NCBI GenBank assembly: GCA_963849305.1
Contig: CAWKGV010000023.1
Location: forward strand, 248,001 to 312,000
Direction of reading: 5' to 3'
DNA length: 64,000 nt
DNA from: CAWKGV01 sp963849305
GTDB lineage: Bacteria > Pseudomonadota > Alphaproteobacteria > Acetobacterales > Acetobacteraceae
This document shows positions 1-8,556 of the stretch, one piece after another. Every line of letters starts with the position of its first letter. The first letter of the stretch is position 1. The translations under genes were made by a program, and so were the position numbers. The notes beneath the pieces were generated by a model. It was not told the origin of the DNA and made no database searches. It saw nothing but the letters and a program-made list of their open reading frames with translations.

Positions 1-413
1 GCCGGACCGAGGTTGAGCAGAACGCCGCTGCCGCGAACTACCTGGGCCGCGTCATCGGCAAGGCGCTCAACGAGGTTTACTTCCTCGTTTACTTCCTCGA
101 CCCCGACACGCTTCGCTTCACCCTGGTCAACCGTGGCGCCGAGCAGAAGCTCGGTTACGGCATCGGCGATCTGGAAAGACTGACGCTGCCCGATCTGATG
201 CCCGGCGTGTCGCGCGAGGCGGTGCGCGCTCTGGTTGCGCCACTCACCCGCGGCGAGCGTTCCGAGGTGGTGGTCGAGACCCGGCTGCGCACGCGCGGCG
301 GCCGTGACTACCCGGCCCAGATCTGCCTGCAATACTTTGGCGAGGAGCACCCGCCCTTGCTGCTCGCCATCGTGCAAGGCACCGCCGACCGCCAGCAATT
401 GGCGGCCTCGTAA
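1..413 (+). CDS. C-terminal part of a PAS-domain signalling protein (partial)
   Basis: The reading frame enters from the window edge (first full codon at base 3) and stops with TAA at 411-413, leaving about 136 residues. The sequence reads as a PAS fold: an FLDPDTLRFTLVNRGAEQ strand region, LGYGIGDL, then a late strand TRGGRDYPAQICLQYFGEE. PAS domains of this kind end CheR- or kinase-type sensors, and the convergent neighbour is CheB-like, so a chemotaxis-type CheR-PAS or sensor protein is plausible. The effector domain lies outside the window, so the function is not decided. A 12-base tandem duplication inside the gene inserts four residues. Confidence 0.6.
   Translation, partial: RTEVEQNAAAANYLGRVIGKALNEVYFLVYFLDPDTLRFTLVNRGAEQKLGYGIGDLERLTLPDLMPGVSREAVRALVAPLTRGERSEVVVETRLRTRGGRDYPAQICLQYFGEEHPPLLLAIVQGTADRQQLAAS
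75..98. repeat. In-frame 12-bp tandem duplication
   Basis: The unit gtttacttcctc occurs twice head-to-tail (75-86 and 87-98) inside the PAS frame. The protein therefore reads VYFLVYFLDPD where PAS relatives have a single VYFLDPD. The frame is kept. Confidence 0.9.
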
Positions 414-440
414 TATTTCGCCACGACTGTCCGTTTCCAT

Positions 441-525
441 CGTCATGGCCGTGCTTGTCACGGCCATCCACGATTTTCGTGCCGGCAAGACAGTCGTGGA
501 TGCCCGGGACGAGCCCGGGCATGAC
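441..525. repeat. REP-like double-hairpin repeat
   Basis: Two hairpins face each other: ATGGCCGTG-CTTG-TCACGGCCAT and ATGCCCGGG-acga-GCCCGGGCAT. They are bounded by CGTCAT at one side and ATGAC at the other, with complementary CCACGA and TCGTGG segments between. This is the architecture of dispersed intergenic palindromes in alphaproteobacterial genomes. It lies between two convergent genes. Related copies are at 17091-17138 (half unit) and 33757-33844 (full). Confidence 0.75.
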
Positions 526-543
526 ATGGAAACCTGCAGTCAC

Positions 544-1541
544 TCACTCCAGCATCGGCTTCTTCAGCGAAGCGGCTGCTTGGCCAATGACCTTCGCGCT
601 CTCGTCCGCTTGGGCGGCCAGCGCGCTCCAGCGCGCGGCGGCGTGCGGCAGCCTGCGTCCCTCCGCGAGCTGCTCCATGCGCTTGAACAGCGCCATCGGG
701 TCGTGATGGGTCCGAATGGCGACCTGCAACGCCCGCTCGAGATCTTCGTTCTGGGCTGCCAGCAAGTTCTCGGGACTGAAGGCGTGCCCGATCTGGCAGC
801 GAAACCGGGCGGCCCCTTCCTCCTGCACCTCGTTCAGCACGCCGGCGCATTGCGGGCAGCTCAACCGGCTCGGCCGTCCCAAGGTCGCGAATGAATGCAA
901 CATATCCGACTCCTGCGCGGCGATCCGGGTCTCCAGCGACAGCTTGGCCGGGGTCGGCGGGGTCGGTCCGGCCGGCTCTCGCGTGAGCCGATCGAGCAAC
1001 GCCGGAAGGGCGGCCGCCGTTGTGGTAAAATCCACATGGTCGTGCGCAATCGCGCTGCGCGGCATCTCGGCCCACAGCGCGTCGTCAGGGTCTTGCACCA
1101 CGCTCACCCCGCCGCACCGCTTGATCGCGATCAGGCCGGCCGTGCCATCGTCGAGCAGCCCGGTGATCACTACGCCGATCACCCGTCCGCCATAGCTAAC
1201 CGCGGCCGAGCGGAACAGCGGATCGACAGCCGGCCGCGTGCGGTTCTCATGCGGCCCCCGGCGCAGGATCACGCGGCCGGGTTCAACCAGCATGTGCAAG
1301 TCCGGCGGTGCGACATAAATTTGTCCCGCTTGGATTGCCTCGCCGTCGCCCGGGTGCTTGGCCCGCAGCTTGCCGGACCGGCTCAGCAGCTCCGGCAACA
1401 GGCTGCGGGAGGTTGGCGACATGTGCTGCACCACGAACACCGCCGCCGGCAGGCCTTCCGCGAGCCCCCGCCGCAGATGCGCATCAGCGTCTCCACCCCG
1501 CCCGCGGAGCCGCCCATCACGACGATGTCGTGTCGGTCCAT
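544..1541 (-). pseudogene. CheB-type protein-glutamate methylesterase, split by a 1-base deletion
   Basis: Stand-alone CheB catalytic domain without a receiver, followed by a zinc-ribbon-like tail (CPQCAGV...CQIGHAFSPENLLAAQ) common in such proteins. The ATG at 1541 follows an AGGAG ribosome site and encodes MDRHDIVVMGGSAGGVE, which holds the active-site Ser motif. After about 25 codons the match continues in another frame (LAEGLPAAVFVVQHMS, with the His). The Asp motif LLDDGTAGL follows. Span 998 bases, one short of 333 codons. The break is at the C5 run 1465-1469. One added base would restore a 332-residue protein. CheB removes methyl groups from glutamates of receptors. Divergent from the kinase at 1638. 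True mutation and sequence error cannot be told apart here. Confidence 0.8.
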
Positions 1542-1637
1542 TTCGGCTCCTGCTCACCAATGGCTCACGTTGGCGTGTTTATCGTCGGCGCGCCCGGAAA
1601 CGAACTTCCCGCGTCCCAACGGGTTGGTCACTGTAGC

Positions 1638-3284
1638 ATGAGCAAGCCGATTAGCGAAATGACCGCGCCGGAGAACCGCGAGACGAGTTTGCGCCAGCAG
1701 ATCGAGCTTCTGTCCGCCGAGCTGGAACAGGCACGTGTTAGCCTGGAAGCCGCGCACGAGGAGATGTCCGCGCTGGCACGCGAGAACGACGCCCTTGCCG
1801 CGCGCCTGGAACGGCACCATGCCCACCAGCGAAGCGAGGAAAATGCGACCTCGGGTCTTCGGGAAAGGCTGCTGGGGGCTACCGCCGCGCTGCATCAGAG
1901 CCTGTCGGAGCAGGCGGAGCATCACGCCGCGATCGAGGAGATGCAGGTCCTGGCCGAGGAGTTGGATGCGGCCAATCAGGAACTGCGGCAGATCAATCTT
2001 AAGCTGGATCGGCGCGTGGCGGAACGAACCGCCGCCCTCAAGGACGCCAACGCCGAACTACACCGCGTGAACCAGGAGCTTAGCCGCCGTGTCGAGGAGG
2101 AGGCGTCGGCCCGCGCGGCGGTCCAGGCGCAGCTCTTTCAGGCGCAGAAGCTGGAGTCCATCGGCCAGCTCACCGGAGGGATCGCCCACGACTTCAATAA
2201 TCTGCTCACGGTGATTACCAGCGGGTTGCAATTGCTGTCGCGCAGCCCCGACGAAGCGCGCCGGGAACGGCTGATCCACCGCATGGAGGAGGCGGCTTGG
2301 CGGGGCGCGGACCTCACGCGCCGGCTGCTCGCCTTCGCCCGCCGCCAGCCGCTCGATCCGCAGCGCCTCGAGATCGCCGGCCATGTACGAGGTTTGCGCG
2401 AACTGCTGCGCCACGGGTTGCGCGACGACATTCGCATCCAAACCAGCATCCCGGCCGGGGTCTGGCCGGTCGATGCCGATGTCGCGGCGCTGGAGCTTGC
2501 CCTGCTGAACCTCACGGTGAACGCGCGCGATGCCATGCCGGATGGCGGCGTCATGACGCTTGGCGCGCACAACATCCCGGGCGAGAGCGGTCAACCGGAG
2601 CGCCTGGGGCTGGCTTCGGGGGACTATGTGGAGCTGTTCGTCACCGACACCGGCACCGGCATGACGCCGGAGGTGCTGGAGCGGGTGTTCGAGCCGTTCT
2701 TCACCACCAAGCCAGCCGGCAAGGGCACCGGCCTCGGTCTCGCGCAAGTTTATGGTTTCGCCAAGCAATCGGGTGGCACAGCGCGGGTGGAGAGCGAGCC
2801 GGACAAGGGGACCACGGTCTCGCTCCTGCTGCCGCGCTCCATCCGGCTCGCGGAACCCGTGGCATCCCCTGCGCCAAACTTGCCACCTCGCGCCGCGCCC
2901 GAGCACCTTTCGGTGCTGGTCGTGGAGGACGATGACGAGGTCGCTGCCGTCGTGATCGACATGCTCGACCAGCTCGGGCATCGCGGGTTGCGGGTCGCGT
3001 CGCTGCCGGCCGCGATCGCCGTGCTGTCCGGCAGCGACGGGATCGACCTGATCTTCTCTGACGTGCTGCTCGCCGGTAGCGGCAGCGGGCTCGACCTGGC
3101 CCGCGAGGTCGCCCGCCGGCAATTGCGAAAGCCGGTGGTTTTAACCAGTGGCTACGGGGGAGGCGTGTCGGGGCGACTGGCCGCGGCGCGGCTGCCGTTC
3201 CTCCGGAAACCATACACCTTGTCGGCGCTGCGCGATATGCTAGCACAGGCGCTGCAAACCGACGGCGCCCGGGCCGGGGATTGA
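1638..3284 (+). CDS. Hybrid sensor histidine kinase with C-terminal receiver
   Basis: 548 residues. A long coiled coil (about 15-170, rich in Leu/Glu/Arg heptads) precedes a HisKA domain with GGIAHDFNNLL, phospho-acceptor His184. The HATPase region has the N box NLTVNARDAMPDGG and G boxes DTGTGM and GKGTGLGLA. A receiver domain (about 425-540) has the acidic pair VVEDDDE, Asp475 in FSDVLL and Lys524 in FLRKPY. No membrane span or PAS domain is present, so it is a soluble kinase whose coiled coil probably takes the input. ATG 1638 was chosen because the coiled coil begins there; the ribosome site is weak and an ATG at 1659 is possible. It diverges from the CheB-like gene, 96 bases away, suggesting one signalling locus. 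Confidence 0.85.
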   Translation: MSKPISEMTAPENRETSLRQQIELLSAELEQARVSLEAAHEEMSALARENDALAARLERHHAHQRSEENATSGLRERLLGATAALHQSLSEQAEHHAAIEEMQVLAEELDAANQELRQINLKLDRRVAERTAALKDANAELHRVNQELSRRVEEEASARAAVQAQLFQAQKLESIGQLTGGIAHDFNNLLTVITSGLQLLSRSPDEARRERLIHRMEEAAWRGADLTRRLLAFARRQPLDPQRLEIAGHVRGLRELLRHGLRDDIRIQTSIPAGVWPVDADVAALELALLNLTVNARDAMPDGGVMTLGAHNIPGESGQPERLGLASGDYVELFVTDTGTGMTPEVLERVFEPFFTTKPAGKGTGLGLAQVYGFAKQSGGTARVESEPDKGTTVSLLLPRSIRLAEPVASPAPNLPPRAAPEHLSVLVVEDDDEVAAVVIDMLDQLGHRGLRVASLPAAIAVLSGSDGIDLIFSDVLLAGSGSGLDLAREVARRQLRKPVVLTSGYGGGVSGRLAAARLPFLRKPYTLSALRDMLAQALQTDGARAGD

Positions 3285-3330
3285 GGTTTGGTGCGTCGGC
3301 GCACGGCACAGACTCAGTGTGACCCTTGCC

Positions 3331-4512
3331 CTAGACATTCGGCACCGCGCCAGTCCAAACCTCGCGATAGAGCGCAATGATCTCCGTCTTGCTCGGCACG
3401 CGCGGGTTGTTGGCCGGGCTGCCCGACGCAAGCGCCTGCTCGGCCATCACATCGAGCTTGTCGTTCCAGGCCGCCTCGTTGATGCCGTAGGCGGCCGGAC
3501 CCGGCACCGCCAGTTCCCGATTCAATCCCTGCAACCCCGCGACCAGTCGGGCGCACGCGGTCTGGTCGCCTTCGTTCTCCTCGGCAAAGCCGGCACGGCG
3601 GGCGGCATTGGCGTAGCGGGCTTGGGCGGCGCCGACCGAAAACCGCGTCACGGTCGGCAGCAGCATGGCGTTGGACAGGCCGTGCGGCACATGGAAATGC
3701 GCCCCGATCGGGCGCGACATCCCATGCACCAGCGCGACCGAGCTGTTGGAGAACGCAAGCCCCGCCTGGGTCGCGCCCAGCATCATGCCCTCCCGTGCCT
3801 CGGCGTCGCGTGGCTCGGCGTATGCCGCGCGGATATGCCGGCCGATCAATGCCATCGCCGAAAGAGCGAGCGCGTCGGAGAACGGATTGGCGCGCTTCGA
3901 CACATACGCCTCCAGTGCGTGCGTCAGGCTGTCCACGCCGGTATCGGCGGTGGTGCGCGGAGGCACGGTGTAGGTCAGCTCGTAATCGACGATCGCGGCC
4001 AGCGGCAACGCGCCCAGGCCGGCGATCAGCATCTTCTCGTCGCGCTCGGTGTCGGTGATGACGGTGAAGCGGGTGCATTCGCTGCCCGTCCCGGCGGTGG
4101 TCGGGATCGCGATCACCGCCAGCTCGGCCCGGTCGGCCTGCACGGGAACCTTGTAGTCGCGCATCTTGCCGCCACCCGCCGCGAGGATCGCCATCGCCTT
4201 GGCGGTGTCCATCGACGAACCGCCGCCGAAGCCGATCAGGCAGTCGAACCGGCCGCGCCGGATCACCTCCGCCCCGACCTCGATGACCGTGTCGGTGGGA
4301 TCGGGGACGGTGTCGCTGAACACCTCGGCCGCGATCCCGGCTGCGGCGAGCGGATCGAGGCAGCGCCGGATCAGGCCGGTCGCGACCATCACCGGGTCGG
4401 AGACGACCAGCGGGTGCGCGAAGCCGAACTTGCCGAGCAGGTCGGCCAATTGGCGCACGGCGCCCCCGCCCACCAGCATGAGGCGGGGGGCGGCGATGGC
4501 GGCGTTGATCAC
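3331..4512 (-). CDS. Iron-containing alcohol dehydrogenase
   Basis: 393 residues, the usual size of group III Fe-ADHs. NAD-binding GFGGGSSMDTAKA, then IPTTAGTGSE, then the metal-ligand region GVDSLTHALEAY and HGMSRPIGAHFHVPHG with the Asp/His ligands conserved. Family members interconvert alcohols and aldehydes or ketones with NAD(P)H. The GTG start at 4512 overlaps the stop of the upstream SDR by four bases (GTGA), showing translational coupling. Third gene of an operon with an LLM flavoenzyme and an SDR. The substrate cannot be read from sequence; maleylacetate reductases belong to the same fold but usually lack part of this metal motif. Confidence 0.85.
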   Translation of the reverse strand: MINAAIAAPRLMLVGGGAVRQLADLLGKFGFAHPLVVSDPVMVATGLIRRCLDPLAAAGIAAEVFSDTVPDPTDTVIEVGAEVIRRGRFDCLIGFGGGSSMDTAKAMAILAAGGGKMRDYKVPVQADRAELAVIAIPTTAGTGSECTRFTVITDTERDEKMLIAGLGALPLAAIVDYELTYTVPPRTTADTGVDSLTHALEAYVSKRANPFSDALALSAMALIGRHIRAAYAEPRDAEAREGMMLGATQAGLAFSNSSVALVHGMSRPIGAHFHVPHGLSNAMLLPTVTRFSVGAAQARYANAARRAGFAEENEGDQTACARLVAGLQGLNRELAVPGPAAYGINEAAWNDKLDVMAEQALASGSPANNPRVPSKTEIIALYREVWTGAVPNV

Positions 4513-5258
4513 ATCGTCATCCCGCCGTCGATCACGATGGCCTGGCCGGTGAGGAATCGCGCTTCGTCGCTCGCGAGATACACCGTCAGCGCCGCGATCT
4601 CCTCCGGGGTTCCCAGCCGGCCCATCGGCTGGCGGGCGACGAACGCGGCACGGGCGGCCTGCTCGGAACCGGCCTGCGCCGCATTCGCGGCAACGCGCTC
4701 GTCCAGGCTCGGTGTCGCGATGGTGCCCGGACAAATGCAGTTGCAGCGGATACCTTGGCTCACGACATCGGCCGCCACCGATTTCGTAAGACCGATCACC
4801 GCCGCCTTGCTGGCCGAATAGACGCAGCGGTTCGGCACGCCCTTGAGGCTGCTCGCCACCGAGGCGACGTTGATGATCGCCCCGTTGCCCCGCTCCAGCA
4901 TGGCCGGCAGGAACGTCTTGATGCTGCGGAACATCGAGCGGACGTTCAGATCGAAGGCGAGTTCCCATTCCTGCTCAGTTGCTTCCAGGATCGTGCCCTG
5001 ATGGACGATGCCGGCGCAGTTGAGCAGGATGTCCACCGGCCCGGCGTCGCTCGCGGCCTGTGCGATGTCGGCCCCGCGCAGCACGTCGAGCTTCGCCGTG
5101 CGGATCGAATCGGAGGCGATCTCGCTCACCTTCGCCTCGTTCACGTCAGTAGCGATGACGCGCGCCCCCTCGGCAGCGAGCGCGAGCGCCGCCGCGCGGC
5201 CGATCCCCTGGCCGGCGGCGGTAATGAATGCTGTCTTGTTGTCCAGTCTTCCAAGCAT
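4509..5258 (-). CDS. Short-chain dehydrogenase/reductase
   Basis: 249 residues, classical SDR. Rossmann motif TAAGQGIG near residue 14-20, LLNCAGIV (NAG-type motif), VASVASS, then catalytic Tyr147 and Lys151 in YSASK. The C-terminal PMGRLGTPEEIAALTVYLAS and LTGQAIVIDGGM are typical. The C-terminal half resembles 3-hydroxybutyrate dehydrogenase-like SDRs. ATG 5258 is preceded by AGGAG and lies 11 bases after the stop of the LLM gene. It probably oxidises a hydroxyl made or exposed by the operon partners. Confidence 0.85.
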   Translation of the reverse strand: MLGRLDNKTAFITAAGQGIGRAAALALAAEGARVIATDVNEAKVSEIASDSIRTAKLDVLRGADIAQAASDAGPVDILLNCAGIVHQGTILEATEQEWELAFDLNVRSMFRSIKTFLPAMLERGNGAIINVASVASSLKGVPNRCVYSASKAAVIGLTKSVAADVVSQGIRCNCICPGTIATPSLDERVAANAAQAGSEQAARAAFVARQPMGRLGTPEEIAALTVYLASDEARFLTGQAIVIDGGMTM

Positions 5259-5269
5259 GGGGGGCACTC

Positions 5270-6490
5270 CTACTCGGCCAGCACCGTATCGGCGTGATGC
5301 GTCGCGGCGATGGCGACGGCGTTGGGGCCGAAGCGTTCCCGGAACCGCTCGGTGTCGATCTCCTCCAGTTCGATTTCGCGGCTCAGCACCTTGCCCTTCC
5401 ACGCCTCGTGCGCCGGGATGTTGGCGTGGAACTCCGGCATCACGTCGCGGGCGAACAGCTCCAGGCTTTCGCAGATGTGCTCATGGGTGTTGCGGCCGGC
5501 CTGGTTGAGCAGGATCACCGAATCGATGTTGGAGGTCTCGAACTTGCGGAGTTTGCGGCGAATGGTTTCGGGCGATCCGACCAGCCCGCCTGATACGGCG
5601 CGCGCCGCCGCCTCCGGATTCTCGCGCTTCCACTTGTTGTACTCGTCCCACAGGCTCACCGTGCCCGGCTTGGCGCGGGCGCGGCCGGTGGAGCTGTTGT
5701 AGTAGCGCAGCGCGAATTGGAAGAAGGTGATGCCGTCGGCCCGCCGCCGCGCTTCCTCGTCGGTCTCGGCGCACATGAAATAGGTCACGATCGCGATGTT
5801 CGGGTTGGCCGGATAGTCGGCAAGCTTCTCCATCCGTTTGGTGAAGGCGTTGTAGTAGGCATGAACCCAGGCGTGCGCCGCGTCCGCACTGAGGAACTGG
5901 AACCCGAGCGCGCCCATGCCGCGCCTGCCCGCCATCTCGATCGTCTCCAGTTGCGAGCACGCCACCCAAATCGGCGGCAACGGCTTCTGCACCGGCTTGG
6001 GCAGCACGTTGCGCAGCGGGAACTTGAAGTATGGGCCTTCATATTCCCAGCCCTCGCGGGTGAACATCGGCATCACGCAGCGCACGCCGTCTTCCCAAAT
6101 GGCGCGCTTTTCTTCCATGGTCCGGTCGAAGCCGCCCAGTTCGGTGACGCTGGCCAACTCGCCGATGCCGAACTCCACCCGGCCGTTGCTGACCAGGTCG
6201 AGGGCGGAGACGCGCTCGGCGACGCGGGCGGGATGGTTGGTGGTGAGCTGGATGATGCCGTGGCCGAGACGGATATTCTTCGTCCGTTGGCTGGCGGCGG
6301 CGAGGAACACTTCGGGTGCGGGGGAGTGGGAATACTCCTCCAGGAAATGGTGCTCAACTTCCCAGGCGTAGTCGTAGCCGAGCCGGTCGGCCAACTCCAC
6401 TTGCGAGAGCGCGTTCTGGTAGAGCTGGCGCTCATCGTCCTGGCCCCAGGGCTTCGGGAGCTGCAACTCGTAGAAGATGCCGAATTTCAT
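5270..6490 (-). CDS. LLM-class flavin-dependent oxidoreductase (bacterial luciferase-like)
   Basis: 406 residues. N-terminal KFGIFYELQLPKPW, WEVEHHFLEEYSHSPAPEVFLAAAS and GIIQLTTNHPARVAERVSAL are characteristic of the luciferase-like TIM-barrel family, as is VGSPETIRRKLRKFE near the end. These enzymes use reduced FMN or F420 to oxygenate or reduce a substrate; sequence does not decide which. First gene of the three-gene operon. No flavin reductase partner is encoded next to it. Confidence 0.85.
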   Translation of the reverse strand: MKFGIFYELQLPKPWGQDDERQLYQNALSQVELADRLGYDYAWEVEHHFLEEYSHSPAPEVFLAAASQRTKNIRLGHGIIQLTTNHPARVAERVSALDLVSNGRVEFGIGELASVTELGGFDRTMEEKRAIWEDGVRCVMPMFTREGWEYEGPYFKFPLRNVLPKPVQKPLPPIWVACSQLETIEMAGRRGMGALGFQFLSADAAHAWVHAYYNAFTKRMEKLADYPANPNIAIVTYFMCAETDEEARRRADGITFFQFALRYYNSSTGRARAKPGTVSLWDEYNKWKRENPEAAARAVSGGLVGSPETIRRKLRKFETSNIDSVILLNQAGRNTHEHICESLELFARDVMPEFHANIPAHEAWKGKVLSREIELEEIDTERFRERFGPNAVAIAATHHADTVLAE

Positions 6491-6613
6491 GACGCTCGTC
6501 CCGGCCAGTTCGCGACTGGACGCGACAGTAATCCGCTGCCGGACAGACGGCTAGAGCGGCTGACTCGGCGGAGTTGCGGGGCTGACGCCCGGCTCGAGGA
6601 ACCGGCTGCAAGG

Positions 6614-6635
6614 GTGCGTGTCGCGCGACACGCAC
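6614..6635 (-). terminator. Perfect 22-bp palindrome after tannase 1
   Basis: The two arms gtgcgtgtcgc and gcgacacgcac pair perfectly, 17 bases past the stop of the tannase gene on the minus strand. There is no clear U tract, so it may be rho-assisted or a transcript 3' end. The equivalent hairpin after tannase 2 has diverged in sequence but keeps pairing. Confidence 0.55.
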
Positions 6636-6651
6636 ACTTGCGCCGCGGCGA

Positions 6652-8379
6652 TCAGTTGCCGTAGGCGCCGCCTGGGGCGAGGCCTTGGTCCCTGGGGTCT
6701 TGGTCGGGTTCGTCGTTGGCGCAGGCGAAGCTGCTGGCGCTGGTCGGATCGCCCGAGCCATTGTAGCGGGCGACCTGTGGGAAGGGGCAGAGTGGCCGCT
6801 GGAAGGCGATGCCGTTTGTGGGCGTATCGTTCACGTATTTCGTGGCGGTGAATTGGTCCGGGGCAATTCCCTGTTGCACCCAGCGATCGAGCGCAATCAG
6901 CAGATCGTGCCCGGCATCAAGTACCGGCCCATTGACGCCATTGCCGAAAGCGTTTGGGCCGGGGCCGCCCGAACAATGGGCCATGCCTGGCACCATGAAC
7001 AGGCGATAGAAACTCTGGAGGTCTTGAAAGCCGGGGCCGTGAGACGATGCCTGTTTGACCTGGTTGTAGTAGTTGACGCTGTTGATCGGCGCGATGGCCG
7101 AATCGGCCCAGCCGACATAATGGATCATCTTGCCGCCATGGCTCCTGAACGGCCGCAGGTCGGGATCGATCGAGTTGATGATCGGGCCAACGCCTTCGTC
7201 GGCGAAGATCACGTCACTCGGGAAGCTGAAGGTGCGGAAATCGAAATTCGGGTTGTCGAAGACGAAGTCGGCGAAAAAATTGTTGCCGAAGAACATTTGC
7301 AAGGCCTCGCCTTGGGCCTCCACGGTCGCCAGATCGCTGGCGTTCATCAAATCCGCGGCGCTTGACGTGCCAACGATCCAGGTCGGCCAATCCGCGGCAT
7401 TGGACTCGGAGCCCGGCTCGTAGCCCGGATAGATCAGCGCGCCGGTTTGCGGGTCGTGCGGGCCGTCGTAGATCTTCTGCACCGCCGTCACCTGCTCCGC
7501 GGTCAGACACGTGCTGGGATCCTGACCGGCCTGGCACTGGACCGTCGCCGGATCGAATTTGCAGTCACGCGGGTCGTTGAGGAACGGATCGGTGCTCACC
7601 CCGCCATCCTGACCGGCGCATTGGGCGAGCGCGGCGGCGCTCAGCACCGGCAGCAGGCTCGGTGGAACGTAGCTGGCAGGATCGTCGAGCAGTGCCTGCT
7701 CGTTCCAAATGAAGCCGGAGAGGAGATGCGTCCAGGCGTTGGCGGGCGAGCCGACGATGATGCCGTCGAAATCGTCAGGAAAGCGCTGGGCTTCCACCAA
7801 CGCCTCGCGCCCGCCATCCGAGCAGCCCGCGAAGTAGGAGCGGCTTGGATTATCGCCACTCCACGCGGCGATGATCGCCTTCGCGTTGTCGGTCGTCTCC
7901 TTGAGGGCGCGATAACCAAAATCGATGATCTTCTCCGGGTGGCCCAAGGCGAAGGTGGCAGCCCCGTTGGCCTGGCTCCCGTCATCGGTCGCGGCGCTGG
8001 CGTAGCCGCGCCGGATGGCTTCGGCCAGGCCGCTATAACTGATGCTGCCGCAGAAGCCGCCGCATCCAAGCTGCTCGTATTTGCCGTTGAACGTTCCGTC
8101 CGTCGGGAACCAGACCTCGATATTGATGACGGAATCGCTGGTCGGGGTGGAGGTGACGGCGACCCGACAAAACGTCGGCAAGCCGGTCAACGGCGTGGTC
8201 GATCCCGGCGGGGTGAACGAGCCTCCGCTCACCGTCTGCGCGGTGCTGACGGTGGCGTGCGGCAGCGCCAGGCCGGTGAGGCTCTCGCAAGATGTCGCCG
8301 CCGATGCCGAGGCGGCGGCAATGACCATGGCGGTGAGCGATACCGTACACAGAACAAGGGTCTTGAGACAAATATTCAC
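6652..8379 (-). CDS. Secreted tannase/feruloyl esterase family protein, copy 1
   Basis: 575 residues with an N-terminal signal peptide (hydrophobic core to about residue 22, cleavage near ASASA-A). The alpha/beta hydrolase triad of the tannase family is present: Ser187 in GCSDGG, Asp426 in GWADSAI, His468 in PGMAHCSGG. Cys186 and Cys469 next to Ser and His give the CS-D-HC disulfide arrangement. Family members hydrolyse gallate or ferulate esters outside the cytoplasm. GTG start with AGGAGG five bases upstream. An IS110 element begins one base beyond that ribosome site, so the native promoter is cut off. Paralogue of 9790-11517. Confidence 0.9.
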   Translation of the reverse strand: MNICLKTLVLCTVSLTAMVIAAASASAATSCESLTGLALPHATVSTAQTVSGGSFTPPGSTTPLTGLPTFCRVAVTSTPTSDSVINIEVWFPTDGTFNGKYEQLGCGGFCGSISYSGLAEAIRRGYASAATDDGSQANGAATFALGHPEKIIDFGYRALKETTDNAKAIIAAWSGDNPSRSYFAGCSDGGREALVEAQRFPDDFDGIIVGSPANAWTHLLSGFIWNEQALLDDPASYVPPSLLPVLSAAALAQCAGQDGGVSTDPFLNDPRDCKFDPATVQCQAGQDPSTCLTAEQVTAVQKIYDGPHDPQTGALIYPGYEPGSESNAADWPTWIVGTSSAADLMNASDLATVEAQGEALQMFFGNNFFADFVFDNPNFDFRTFSFPSDVIFADEGVGPIINSIDPDLRPFRSHGGKMIHYVGWADSAIAPINSVNYYNQVKQASSHGPGFQDLQSFYRLFMVPGMAHCSGGPGPNAFGNGVNGPVLDAGHDLLIALDRWVQQGIAPDQFTATKYVNDTPTNGIAFQRPLCPFPQVARYNGSGDPTSASSFACANDEPDQDPRDQGLAPGGAYGN

Positions 8380-8390
8380 GGTTTCCTCCT

Positions 8391-8556
8391 ATCTCGGCAT
8401 TGCTTGGTTGGCGTTGCTACGCTGGCCCGCCGAGCCCGGCCGGTAGCCCGAATGGTTCCTGGTCCTTGAGGCCGCGAGGGAGCGTGTGGCGCCGGCCGGT
8501 CGTCCGTAAGCCCGAACAGTCGTCTGGGCCCGAGCCCGCATCGAGGAGGATGGGTG
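8391..8556 (+). ncRNA. Candidate bridge-RNA region in the IS110 left end
   Basis: IS110-group elements express a structured bridge RNA from the non-coding end upstream of the transposase; it base-pairs with donor and target DNA. This left end has the right position and length, and GC-rich self-complementary blocks (cccgccgagcccggccgg, gcgccggccgg) are visible. No fold was computed, and exact ends are unknown. Confidence 0.3.

Noticed and set aside
895..1641. Long plus-strand open frame opposite the CheB-like gene
   Set aside because: Its translation is Arg/Gly/His-rich with no domain, while the minus strand reads as CheB in two frames.
3319..4821. 500-codon plus-strand frame over the Fe-ADH and SDR genes
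   Set aside because: Antisense shadow of GC-rich coding DNA; the minus strand carries complete enzyme motifs.
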